Assembly (NCBI GenBank): GCA_020050895.1
Contig: JAGVJW010000248.1
Coordinates: 1-13,841 of the forward strand
Source: a bacterium
GTDB lineage: Bacteria > Bacteroidota > Ignavibacteria > Kapaibacteriales > Kapaibacteriaceae
Direction of reading: 5' to 3'
Length of the DNA stretch: 13,841 bases
The position numbers and the translations under genes are program-made. Of the stretch, positions 1 through 6,880 are shown piece by piece (positions within the stretch are counted from its first letter, which is position 1; each line of letters starts with the position of its first letter). Below the pieces are notes generated by a model that saw only the letters and a list, made by a program, of their open reading frames with translations, had not been told where the DNA came from and made no database searches.

Positions 1-328
1 AAATTTCTGGATAATCAGGATTCTTAGGAGTGTAGATGGTTGAAACCTCTACGGAACCCTGAATTGTCTGGGATAATGGCGTTTCGGTGGTTGATTCATA
101 CGATTCCGGTTGATAAGCCTCCGGCGATTCGCTTTCAACAGCACCTCCCGTCGTTGTGGTGTACTCCGACTGACCCTTCTCAGCTGTAAAGAGCGTTAAT
201 GTTTCCCGAAATACAAAAAGGAAGATGAGAAAGATCGTCAGGATTGAAAACGAGGCAACAATCCTAATTACCCATTCGGCAATCGTCTCTATAGGATGCC
301 GAGTAGCTTTTCTAAACGGGTGCTCCAC
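1..328 (-). CDS. pstC: Phosphate ABC transporter permease, N-terminal fragment (probably PstC)
   Basis: An open frame on the minus strand starts at GTG (328-326), 4 nt after the pstS stop, and stays open to the window edge, giving 109 codons. The only in-frame start after the upstream stop at 343-341 is this GTG. The product has a short basic N-terminus, one strong membrane segment at about residues 17-41 followed by FRETLTLF, then a hydrophilic stretch of about 60 residues rich in Ser, Thr and Glu that would face the periplasm. An RE-x-L-x-LF motif after the first helix is common in PstC permeases. The channel-forming helices and the EAA loop lie beyond the edge, so the call rests on helix 1 and on position directly after pstS. 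PstA is the main alternative. No good ribosome binding site is visible; translation may be coupled to pstS. Confidence 0.68.
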   Translation of the reverse strand, partial: MEHPFRKATRHPIETIAEWVIRIVASFSILTIFLIFLFVFRETLTLFTAEKGQSEYTTTTGGAVESESPEAYQPESYESTTETPLSQTIQGSVEVSTIYTPKNPDYPEI

Positions 329-332
329 ACTG

Positions 333-1160
333 TTAGTTCTTTATGGGGTAATACCCAACTTCCTTTACAACTTTCTGTCCTGCCGGTGAGATTACCCAAT
401 CGATAAATTTCTTTATGGTGCCTTCGGGACGCTTGCCAGTGTAGAAGTAAAGAAACCGGGAAATTGGATACTCGCCACTAAGGATGGTAGCCTCTACGGG
501 GAGCACATATGGCTTAGACGCATCGACTGCCACACCGATGGCTTTCACATTTTTTGCATATGCAGCGCCACCATACCCGATAGACCATGGATCCTTCGAA
601 ATAGCATTGATCAACGCTGCAGTTCCGGCCATGTGTTGTGCCGAAGACGAGAAATCCTGCTTGTTGAGAACGTGTTCTTTAAAAAATTCATACGTGCCTG
701 AGTTGTTCTCACGAGAATAGAGGATGATTTGTTTATCAGGTCCGCCAAATTGCTTCCAGTTCACGGCCTTTCCTGTAAAAATCAATCGGATCTGTTCAAT
801 CGTGAGTTGCTTTATTGGATTTGATTTGTTGACGTAGACTGACAAACCATCTCGAGCAACCCTGATCTCCATTCCCTGATACCCCGTCTTCTCCTTCAGC
901 TGCCTTGTTTCTTCTTTCTTCATAGGCCGTGAGGAAGCACAAATAGAGGTGGTGCCGTTGATTAACGCTGCGATACCTGTACCGGACCCACCACCGGTTA
1001 CCTGAAATTCGACCTTCGATTTGTTTGGGTACGATTCCGTCCATCGCTGAACCAAAATCACCATCGTATCTGAACCTTTAATCGTAATTCTTTCCTTGGA
1101 GGGTGCAGCCAGGAGAACGGCATTGGTTAACATCAAACAAACAAGAACGAAATTTTTCAT
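333..1160 (-). CDS. pstS: Phosphate ABC transporter substrate-binding protein PstS
   Basis: This periplasmic phosphate-binding protein of the high-affinity Pst importer has 275 residues. ATG at 1160 is chosen because it opens directly into a signal peptide (MKNFVLVCLMLTNAVLLAAPS); the frame extends 26 codons further upstream but those residues look non-coding. There is no lipobox cysteine at the cleavage region, so the protein is probably soluble in the periplasm. Mature-protein motifs typical of the PstS/PBP2 family are visible: ITIKGSDTM near residues 25-33, GGGSGTGI near 56-63, ASSRPM near 75-80 and YSRENNSGTYEFFKE near 148-162, which contribute phosphate-contacting Ser, Thr, Asp and Arg side chains. 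It lies 107 bp downstream of a porin O/P gene and 4 bp upstream of the permease, on the same strand. Regulation by phosphate starvation is likely by analogy and from the array upstream of the porin. Confidence 0.93.
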   Translation of the reverse strand: MKNFVLVCLMLTNAVLLAAPSKERITIKGSDTMVILVQRWTESYPNKSKVEFQVTGGGSGTGIAALINGTTSICASSRPMKKEETRQLKEKTGYQGMEIRVARDGLSVYVNKSNPIKQLTIEQIRLIFTGKAVNWKQFGGPDKQIILYSRENNSGTYEFFKEHVLNKQDFSSSAQHMAGTAALINAISKDPWSIGYGGAAYAKNVKAIGVAVDASKPYVLPVEATILSGEYPISRFLYFYTGKRPEGTIKKFIDWVISPAGQKVVKEVGYYPIKN

Positions 1161-1187
1161 AGGTATGTTCTGCCTTAGAATATTGCA

Positions 1188-1203
1188 TTTGCTGAAGAGC
1201 AAA
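1188..1203. other. Small perfect hairpin between porin and pstS
   Basis: TTTGCT-GAAG-AGCAAA forms a 6-bp perfect stem with a 4-nt loop in the 107-bp gap between the porin stop and the pstS start. It is not followed by a U-run on the minus strand, so it is not a classical terminator. It could be an mRNA processing or stability element between outer-membrane and periplasmic genes. A short A+T-rich hairpin like this can also arise by chance. Confidence 0.25.
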
Positions 1204-1241
1204 ACTACCGTGTGGTCGGCATGGTTCCTTTGCTTCAATTC

Positions 1242-1260
1242 AATGTTACGCTTTCGTAAT
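1242..1260 (-). promoter_or_regulatory. Possible degenerate Pho half-site pair upstream of pstS
   Basis: On the minus strand GTAACATT (1249-1242) matches the half-site seen four times upstream of the porin. Eleven bases upstream (1260-1255) ATTACG is a poor match. The phase agrees with the 11-bp spacing of the main array, but only one half-site is good. It could be a secondary phosphate-responsive site for pstS. Confidence 0.2.
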
Positions 1261-1267
1261 ACGGGAA

Positions 1268-2494
1268 CTAGATTCCGAGTTCAACGCTTAGCCTGCTAAA
1301 GTAATTCGACGTCTTAATGGATGTGTTGTAATTCGTTCTGCTGTTCGTTCCGATTTCCAGATTGGTCTTTATTCGGTGTTTATTGATGAAATACGTAACG
1401 ATTCCAGAAGCGGATTGATCCTTGCCATATTCACTAAGACCAGCTAAATCTTTTGATGCTTCTACAACAGCGAATCTGCCACCGAAAGCAAATCCTGAAC
1501 GAAGTGTATAGGTGGCTTGCACCATATATCCAAAGCCAACATAGACGGGGACAATCTTCGTGCTGTCTGTTGGCATGTACGTTAGCGGTGCAGGCGAAGT
1601 CCGCGTGGCATATTCCCCATATACTGCCAAGCCACTCCACTTCATCGACGCATCTGCATACACTGTTGTGGCTTGCGTAACCGAGTAAAGATCAGCGCCA
1701 AGCTCACCGCGTGTGCGCCGCATGTTCTGGTTCAATTGTCCAGATACACCGATGCTCAGCTTCGGATTCTCCTCGTGCTCAAGATCGCCTTCGAAATTGT
1801 CGCCGCCGTTTGTGAAAGCTCCGAATGGGAGAACTTCAACACGACCTGTGTATGCAATTCCACCACCAACCGACGGCAACTGATTTCTCCCACGGCCTTC
1901 CGATATGGCTGCCTTGAGATTAACAATTACATCATTGTTGATTGGACGCCAGAATCCTTGAATACCAAAATCTCGGTCAAGATTGAAAGCCCCATTAACA
2001 ATCGATCTGTCTGCGAATTCGAGTTCACCAGATGAAATAACTCGTTGCCTGTTTCCCGGCAATTTGGTTTGTCCGAAACTAATCTGAAGAGTGGGAGTGA
2101 AGTTCCAGAACACCATTGCATCGCCAACAATGTTTGGACCTTGTGCTGACGTATAATCCTGGTCTGCACGAGAGAAAAACAATTCAATTTTGAATAATAA
2201 CCTGGGATCTACCAATTGCCCGGCGATGTTGATGCGCAAACGTCGAACCACAAAATCAATTGATTGCGCCGATAAGTCGGTTTCACTTTTTGAAACGTAC
2301 GTAACCCAGTTCTGCATTCGAAAACGCAGATTTACCATGTTCAAACTATCTGCCGATCGGAAGATAATCCCCTTCGGACCGAAGTTAACACCGCCCCCAG
2401 ATTGTGCACCATTCTGTGCGAATGCTGAAGTTGTTACCCAGAGGAATGAGATGAGAATCGAGCCCCGGTTTAAAGCCACTAGAAGATACTTCAT
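1268..2494 (-). CDS. Porin O/P family (phosphate-selective type) outer-membrane protein
   Basis: This 408-residue protein is predicted to be an outer-membrane beta-barrel of the porin O/P (OprP-like) family that lets phosphate or other anions into the periplasm. ATG at 2494 is preferred to the GTG one codon earlier. An N-terminal signal peptide with a hydrophobic core and an AFAQ cleavage site occupies about residues 1-27. The mature part has the family's alternating hydrophobic strands, for example VRRLRINIAGQLVDPRLLFKIELFF near 85-110, followed by SFGQTKLPGNRQRVISSGELEFADRS near 140-166, which resembles the conserved porin O/P block. The protein ends in ELGI rather than the aromatic residue usual at barrel C-termini. 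Its place directly upstream of pstS and behind a Pho-box-like array supports a phosphate role. The exact selectivity cannot be read from sequence. Confidence 0.86.
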   Translation of the reverse strand: MKYLLVALNRGSILISFLWVTTSAFAQNGAQSGGGVNFGPKGIIFRSADSLNMVNLRFRMQNWVTYVSKSETDLSAQSIDFVVRRLRINIAGQLVDPRLLFKIELFFSRADQDYTSAQGPNIVGDAMVFWNFTPTLQISFGQTKLPGNRQRVISSGELEFADRSIVNGAFNLDRDFGIQGFWRPINNDVIVNLKAAISEGRGRNQLPSVGGGIAYTGRVEVLPFGAFTNGGDNFEGDLEHEENPKLSIGVSGQLNQNMRRTRGELGADLYSVTQATTVYADASMKWSGLAVYGEYATRTSPAPLTYMPTDSTKIVPVYVGFGYMVQATYTLRSGFAFGGRFAVVEASKDLAGLSEYGKDQSASGIVTYFINKHRIKTNLEIGTNSRTNYNTSIKTSNYFSRLSVELGI

Positions 2495-2497
2495 CAC

Positions 2498-2510
2498 ATA
2501 ATATATTATT
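2498..2510 (-). promoter_or_regulatory. A/T-only -10-like element abutting the porin start
   Basis: The 13 bases between the half-site array and the start codons are purely A and T; on the minus strand they read AATAATATATTAT. This is the only -10-like sequence between the array and the gene. If it is the -10, transcription would begin at or very near the start codon, so the porin mRNA would have almost no leader. No Shine-Dalgarno sequence is present, which is consistent with that. Confidence 0.35.
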
Positions 2511-2511
2511 T

Positions 2512-2555
2512 AAATGTTACCAAATTGTAAGGCGAAATGTTACCAAATTGTTAGG
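2512..2555 (-). promoter_or_regulatory. Pho-box-like array: two 21-bp direct repeats, four half-sites
   Basis: Two 21-bp copies (2512-2532 and 2535-2555) match at 20 of 21 positions. Read on the minus strand they resolve into four direct half-sites: CTAACA (2554-2549), GTAACA (2543-2538), CTTACA (2531-2526) and GTAACA (2520-2515), at spacings of 11, 12 and 11 bp, with T-rich bases after each. Tandem direct repeats at 11-bp steps are the known binding pattern of PhoB/PhoP-type response regulators, and TTAACA-like cores occur in the Bacillus PhoP box. The array sits 20 bp upstream of a phosphate-type porin leading into pstS. It also lies in the divergent promoter region of pfkA, which it might influence. 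The regulator gene is not in the window. Confidence 0.62.
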
Positions 2556-2609
2556 TATCCGAACATAGGATGTCGTTGATGCAAACAGTTCCACCTATTT
2601 TCGCCAGCA

Positions 2610-3569
2610 ATGAAACGCATTGCAGTTTTTACCAGCGGGGGCGATGCCCCGGGCATGAATGCGCATATACGCGCGGTTGAAAGAGTCGGAGAAAAGCGCG
2701 GCCTTGAAGTGATTGGAATAATCGGCGGTTACAGCGGGATGATTGCCGGGCATTACGAAGTGCTGGACCGCATCCGCACAGCGAATATCATCGACAGAGG
2801 TGGTACTGTTCTTAAAACTAGTCGCTGTGAGGAATTTTTTTTTCCGCAGGGTCGCGCAGCTGCAGCCAGGGAACTGAAAGCGCATGGAATTGACGGTGTA
2901 ATCGCTTGTGGCGGCGATGGTACGTTCCGTGGCGCTCATGCACTCTTTCTGGAGCATCACATTCCAATTGTTGGTACTCCTGGCACCATCGACAACGATC
3001 TCAGCGGCACCGATTACACAATCGGATACGATACAGCTGTGAACACAGCAACCGAGGCAATCGATAAAATTCGAGACACAGCCGATTCGCACGGCCGACT
3101 GTTCTTCATTGAAGTGATGGGACGTCACGCCGGCTTTATCGCCATGGACGTTGGCATCGCCAGCGGAGCTGAATTTATTGCTGTGCCCGAAACAATCACC
3201 GATGTCGAAGTCCTCTATCAACGAGTGCTTGCACAGGGTCTTGATAAACGTACAATCGTTATCGTTGGAGAGGGAGACGAAATTGGTGGAGCAACAATCC
3301 TGTCCAAGCTCATCCATGAACGCTATGGACTCGAAGCTCGTGTTGCTATTCTGGGGCATATTCAGCGAGGGGGCTCTCCAACGGTTCGCGATCGTGTTTT
3401 AGGTTCAAGACTTGGAGCTGCTGCCGTGGATGCTTTGCTGGAAGGACATACCGATGTGATGGTTGGTGATATGGCGGGAGCAATTACTCATGTGCCGCTT
3501 GAACAAACATGGACGTTTCGAAAGCCCGTACCCCCTGTAATCGTTGAACTTTCTTCCTTACTTGTATGA
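2610..3569 (+). CDS. pfkA: ATP-dependent 6-phosphofructokinase
   Basis: It phosphorylates fructose 6-phosphate to fructose 1,6-bisphosphate in glycolysis, in the cytoplasm. At 319 residues it matches the bacterial PfkA length. Visible motifs are SGGDAPGMN at 9-17, TSRCEEF at 70-76, the ATP-site GGDGT at 101-105, catalytic PGTIDND at 124-130 with Asp128, HGR with Arg163, MGRHAG at 170-175, and LGHIQRGGSPT in the second half, which binds the sugar phosphate. The glycine in GGDGT and the Gly in PGTIDND mark the ATP-dependent type; pyrophosphate enzymes carry Asp and Lys there. The ATG has no clear Shine-Dalgarno sequence. It is the first gene of a coupled operon; its stop overlaps the next start as ATGA. 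It is divergent from the porin. Confidence 0.96.
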   Translation: MKRIAVFTSGGDAPGMNAHIRAVERVGEKRGLEVIGIIGGYSGMIAGHYEVLDRIRTANIIDRGGTVLKTSRCEEFFFPQGRAAAARELKAHGIDGVIACGGDGTFRGAHALFLEHHIPIVGTPGTIDNDLSGTDYTIGYDTAVNTATEAIDKIRDTADSHGRLFFIEVMGRHAGFIAMDVGIASGAEFIAVPETITDVEVLYQRVLAQGLDKRTIVIVGEGDEIGGATILSKLIHERYGLEARVAILGHIQRGGSPTVRDRVLGSRLGAAAVDALLEGHTDVMVGDMAGAITHVPLEQTWTFRKPVPPVIVELSSLLV

Positions 3570-3841
3570 AACCAACTTTTTTAACGCTGATTCAGATGTT
3601 CCAGCTGGAAGGTATGATTGCCCTGGGTAAAATGTTAAATCCAGCGACCGGTGAGCTCGCCCGAAATCTCGAACATGCACAATATGTCATCGATATTCTT
3701 GAAGTGCTACACGAAAAAACATCGGGCAATCTTGCCGATGATGAGCGCAGGTTTCTTGAACAGACGCTGAGCACGCTGCAGTTGAATTATGTTGAAGAGG
3801 TCGGAAATCCGTCGTCACCTCCGAAGGGAGATGTTTCCTGA
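3566..3841 (+). CDS. DUF1844 family protein
   Basis: A 91-residue cytoplasmic protein of unknown function. The body matches the DUF1844 pattern: LIQMFQLEGMIALGKMLNP near the start, then residues 35-60 with the AQYVIDILEVLHEKTSGNL core (Ala-x-x-x-Ile-Asp, Lys-Thr-x-Gly-Asn-Leu), and a final helix with the LSTLQLNYVEE ending. The fold is probably all-helical. It overlaps pfkA by 4 nt (ATGA) and nadK by 1 nt (TGATG), so it should be translated in fixed proportion with both. No Shine-Dalgarno sequence is visible. The position between two metabolic kinases hints at a link to central carbon or nucleotide-cofactor metabolism, but no function is established for the family. Confidence 0.85.
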   Translation: MKPTFLTLIQMFQLEGMIALGKMLNPATGELARNLEHAQYVIDILEVLHEKTSGNLADDERRFLEQTLSTLQLNYVEEVGNPSSPPKGDVS

Positions 3842-4707
3842 TGCTAAAAATTGGAGTGCTAGCGCTTCTGCAGCGCGATGATGCAATATCGTGGGCTATG
3901 AGTGCCATCAAACGGTTTACTGAAGAAAATGTCGAGGTATATCTCGAAGAAGGATTGGCTGCACTTACGCCTCCTGATCTGCGCTCGAAGTGTGAGTCGT
4001 GTTCGATAAAAGATTTCGAAAAATATTCCGATATGGTCATCACGTTTGGTGGCGACGGAACCCTTCTGCATGCAGCCTATCACCTCATCGGTTCCGATAC
4101 TCCCATTATGGGAGTGAACGTTGGCAAGCTTGGGTTCCTTGCTGAATTCTCTGTGACAGATCTTGAAGAATCTATCATGTACCTCCTGAAGGGTAATTAT
4201 CGCATCGTCGATCGATCGACACTTCAGGTTACGGTGCAGAACAAGGTACATTTCGCACTGAACGAAATCCTGCTGGAACGTGCATCTGAAGCCAAGATGA
4301 TTGCCGTTAGAGCTTTCGTTAACGATCATCATGTTGCAGATTATCGTGCAGACGGTGTGATAGTAGCCACACCAACTGGATCTACTGCGTATTCGCTTTC
4401 TTCCGGCGGACCAATCATAACTCCATCGGCAGATGTGCTGTGTATAACACCCATTTCGCCGCATACTCTAACGATTCGACCCCTTGTAATTCGCGACGAT
4501 AGCGACATCAGATTTGAACTGATTGGAGACAACGCCTCTGCACAGATTGTGGCAGATGGACGAATTATTGGTCAAATCAATAAGAGCGACTCCATAACTA
4601 TTAAAAAAAGTGAGTATATTGTTAAGCTTGTAAAACGTGCTGACAGTACCTACTACGACATGCTGCGCGAAAAACTCTTGTGGTCGGTTGATGCGGTAAA
4701 ATTCTGA
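3841..4707 (+). CDS. nadK: NAD kinase
   Basis: It phosphorylates NAD to NADP using ATP, or polyphosphate in some relatives, in the cytoplasm. The 288-residue length is normal. Key motifs are FGGDGTLLHAA at 69-79 with the catalytic GGDG, GVNVGKLGFLAEF at 91-103, NE at 141-142 before an LLERAS strand, and YRADGVIVATPTGSTAYSLS at 168-187 followed by SGGPI, the NAD-binding signature. The start ATG overlaps the DUF1844 stop in TGATG, and an AAGGGAG lies about 11 nt upstream. The stop overlaps the permease start in the same TGATG arrangement. NAD kinase and phosphofructokinase share a related fold, yet the two genes here are clearly different families and not a recent duplication. Confidence 0.96.
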   Translation: MLKIGVLALLQRDDAISWAMSAIKRFTEENVEVYLEEGLAALTPPDLRSKCESCSIKDFEKYSDMVITFGGDGTLLHAAYHLIGSDTPIMGVNVGKLGFLAEFSVTDLEESIMYLLKGNYRIVDRSTLQVTVQNKVHFALNEILLERASEAKMIAVRAFVNDHHVADYRADGVIVATPTGSTAYSLSSGGPIITPSADVLCITPISPHTLTIRPLVIRDDSDIRFELIGDNASAQIVADGRIIGQINKSDSITIKKSEYIVKLVKRADSTYYDMLREKLLWSVDAVKF

Positions 4708-6032
4708 TGGCTCTGAAGAGAGAGTTATCGTCGGTTCAGGCAACTGCTCTGAACATGATCGATATGGTGGGGATCGGTCCATTCATTACTACTTCGATCG
4801 TTGCACTAACAATGGGGTCTGCGCCCCTTGCCATCCTGGCCTGGATTTGCGGTGCAGCACTATCATTTGCCGATGCCTGCATCTGGTCTGAGCTTGGTGC
4901 CAAAATGCCTGAAGCCGGTGGTACGTATGCGTTTGTTCGGGAAGCATACGGACGCAATACGTGGGGCAGGCTTATGGCTTTTCTTTTTGTATGGCAAACA
5001 GTATTTCAAGCGCCGCTGGTTGTAACGTCTGGTGCTCTTGGCTTTGCTAAATATTTTTCATTTCTCGATATCACTGATGCGGCGTATGAGCGATTCGTTG
5101 CTGCGCTTGTGGTAATCGTTATTACGTTTTTGTTATACAGGAAGATCGGTGATATCGGTAAGATCTCTGTCGTCCTCTGGAGTACAGTAATTCTAACCCT
5201 CATCTGGATCATTGTCGGCGGACTATATAGCGGAACCTGGCACCTGGCACTTGGCTCGTTGAACCCGTCACCTGGCACCTGGCACCTGGCACTTGGCACT
5301 GCTTCAATCTCAACAATGTATTCCTATTTAGGATACTACAACATTTGTCACTTGGGTGCCGAGGTGAAGAACCCACAACGTGTGATTCCTCGGAGCATGA
5401 TCATATCGATTGCCGGAATCACAGTTTTGTATTTACTGATGCAGGTTTCAATTTTTTCTGTCCTTCCGGCAGATAGCGTCGCTGCATCGAACTTTGTTAT
5501 TAGTGAATTTATGACGGCGATTTATGGTTCTACGGCAGCTCAGGTAGCAACTGGTTTAATACTAATAGTCGCGTTATCATCGTTGTTCAGCGTAATGCTT
5601 GGCTATACGCGCATCCCCTATGCTGCAGCAAAAGATGGTCTGTTTTTTAAAGTGTTTTCTCATGAACACCCAAAACACAGTTTCCCACACATATCCCTTC
5701 TTGTTTTGGCTGGCCTTGGAGTCTTGTTCTCGTTAACCATGTCAATCGAAGACACCATAAAATCCATCATTGCAATGCGGGTGTTTACTCAATTTATTTC
5801 ACAAGCTGTCGGATTGGTAATCCTGCGAAGGCGTATCGGCTCTGCCCACATGCCGTGGCGCATGTGGCTGTATCCAATACCAGTTGTTCTTGCTGTTGCG
5901 GGGTGGATTTGGATTTTTGCATCAGCAAAGCCGCTTCAGCAACAGCTTGGTTTGCTGGCTCCAGTAGTTGGAGTGTGTGTGTTTCTCGTCATTTCGTACC
6001 GAAGAAAAACATGGCCATTCTCATTGCACTGA
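4707..6032 (+). CDS. APC-family amino-acid permease with a repeat insertion
   Basis: A 441-residue inner-membrane transporter of the amino acid-polyamine-organocation superfamily. The N-terminal helix carries MVGIGPFITTS, the helix 1 substrate-site signature, followed by the family motif PEAGGTYAFVREAYG at about residues 71-85. About a dozen hydrophobic segments follow and the C-terminus is short and basic (YRRKTWPFSLH). The YSYLGYYNICHLG segment after the insertion, with EVKNPQRVIPRSM, matches helix 6 and the following loop of LAT/YfnA-like permeases. The loop before it contains 21 residues encoded by heptamer DNA repeats (5235-5297), with TWHLALG twice. The frame is intact, so the gene may be functional. 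Substrate is unknown. The start overlaps nadK by 1 nt; the end overlaps the PIG-L gene by 22 nt. Confidence 0.88.
   Translation: MALKRELSSVQATALNMIDMVGIGPFITTSIVALTMGSAPLAILAWICGAALSFADACIWSELGAKMPEAGGTYAFVREAYGRNTWGRLMAFLFVWQTVFQAPLVVTSGALGFAKYFSFLDITDAAYERFVAALVVIVITFLLYRKIGDIGKISVVLWSTVILTLIWIIVGGLYSGTWHLALGSLNPSPGTWHLALGTASISTMYSYLGYYNICHLGAEVKNPQRVIPRSMIISIAGITVLYLLMQVSIFSVLPADSVAASNFVISEFMTAIYGSTAAQVATGLILIVALSSLFSVMLGYTRIPYAAAKDGLFFKVFSHEHPKHSFPHISLLVLAGLGVLFSLTMSIEDTIKSIIAMRVFTQFISQAVGLVILRRRIGSAHMPWRMWLYPIPVVLAVAGWIWIFASAKPLQQQLGLLAPVVGVCVFLVISYRRKTWPFSLH
5235..5297 (+). repeat. Intragenic heptanucleotide tandem repeat (ACCTGGC/ACTTGGC)
   Basis: Seven copies of a 7-bp unit lie in two blocks: 5235-5255 (ACCTGGC, ACCTGGC, ACTTGGC) and 5270-5297 (three ACCTGGC then ACTTGGC). 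They are separated by 14 nt, itself the length of two units. The whole tract is 63 nt, that is nine units and exactly 21 codons, so the reading frame of the permease is kept. Because 7 is not a multiple of 3, single-unit gain or loss would shift the frame, while changes of three units would be tolerated. Confidence 0.9.
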
Positions 6033-6880
6033 TCTTTGTGTTATGCGGGTCGATTGACGTTCGAGGGCAGAGCGTTCTCGTTGTAACTGCGCATCCCGAC
6101 GACGAAGGGGCGTGTGCAGGAATGATCTACCGGATTACCAAGGAGCTGGGCGGCAGTGCAGATCTGGTTGTTATCACAAATGGCGAAGCCGGATACAAGT
6201 ACTCGACGCTTGCAGAGAGGGTGTATGGGAAACCCCTGACGATAGAGGATACAGGACGTAAATATCTACCCGAAATCAGAAAACATGAATTGCTCGCTGC
6301 TGTAAAATGGATTGGAATCAGAAATGTATACTTTCTGGATCAGACCGATACAAAGTATACGCTCGATGCCGATAGTGTGTTGAAAAATGTTTGGAATGTG
6401 TCTGAAATACAACGCAGACTTGAAGATAGAATGACTTCACAGCAGTATGATTTCATCTTAACGATGCTTCCAACACCGGAAACACACGGTCATCACAAGG
6501 CAGCTGCAATCATTGTGCTGCAGACTTTTGAGAAACTCGTGCGCGAGCACCGTTTCCCTGGCAAGGAAGTGCCTACAATCTTAGGTATGTCGAGAGGAAG
6601 AACAGACTCTCTGAAAGCATTCAGGGGGCTGAAGTCATATCCAATAACAGCAATAGATACGTCTGCTCAGATTTTCGAATTCGACAGGTCTCAAACATTT
6701 GGTTACGATAATAAACTTGATTACACAATCATCGCCAAGTGGCACGCAGCAGAGCATAAAAGTCAGGGCACAATGCAAATGACCGACGTGTCCAAAGCCG
6801 AACATTATGTGCTGTTCAGAGTTAATCGGGGAAGTGCAAGGGGAAGAGCCAAGTGGCTGTTCCAGCGAGTGAAGCGTTGA
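6011..6880 (+). CDS. Exported PIG-L (LmbE-like) family deacetylase
   Basis: This 289-residue protein belongs to the PIG-L family of zinc-dependent N-acetylglucosaminyl or related deacetylases. The ATG at 6011 is chosen because it opens into a signal peptide (MAILIALIFVLCG) and places the AHPDDE motif at residues 27-32, normal for an exported member; the upstream in-frame extension is a shadow of the permease gene. Metal-binding residues expected from the family are His28, Asp31 and a histidine in ETHGHH at 157-162. It overlaps the permease by 22 nt and closes the operon. The signal peptide argues against a cytoplasmic bacillithiol (BshB) role and for action on envelope or extracellular amino sugars. 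The basic C-terminal tail, WLFQRVKR, is encoded inside a repeated DNA element, so the last residues may be an accretion. Confidence 0.88.
   Translation: MAILIALIFVLCGSIDVRGQSVLVVTAHPDDEGACAGMIYRITKELGGSADLVVITNGEAGYKYSTLAERVYGKPLTIEDTGRKYLPEIRKHELLAAVKWIGIRNVYFLDQTDTKYTLDADSVLKNVWNVSEIQRRLEDRMTSQQYDFILTMLPTPETHGHHKAAAIIVLQTFEKLVREHRFPGKEVPTILGMSRGRTDSLKAFRGLKSYPITAIDTSAQIFEFDRSQTFGYDNKLDYTIIAKWHAAEHKSQGTMQMTDVSKAEHYVLFRVNRGSARGRAKWLFQRVKR

Noticed and set aside
2595..3359. Long minus-strand open frame (254 codons) opposite pfkA
   Set aside because: The plus strand encodes a full phosphofructokinase with all catalytic motifs; the antisense frame has no recognisable motif and is a shadow.
3859..4464. 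Minus-strand open frame (201 codons) opposite nadK
   Set aside because: Fully antisense to a well-conserved NAD kinase, with low-complexity Cys/Arg/Ile content and no domain.
5235..5297. CRISPR-like array
   Set aside because: The units are only 7 bp and mostly contiguous without unique spacers; the tract is within an intact coding frame.
5235..5308. TGGCAC in the heptamer tract as a sigma-54 -24 element, given rpoN in the window
   Set aside because: No GC lies 10 nt after any of the GG pairs in the tract, so the required -12 element is missing.
5855..6010. N-terminal extension of the PIG-L frame into the permease gene
   Set aside because: The extension is the permease sequence in another phase; a signal peptide begins exactly at the ATG at 6011.
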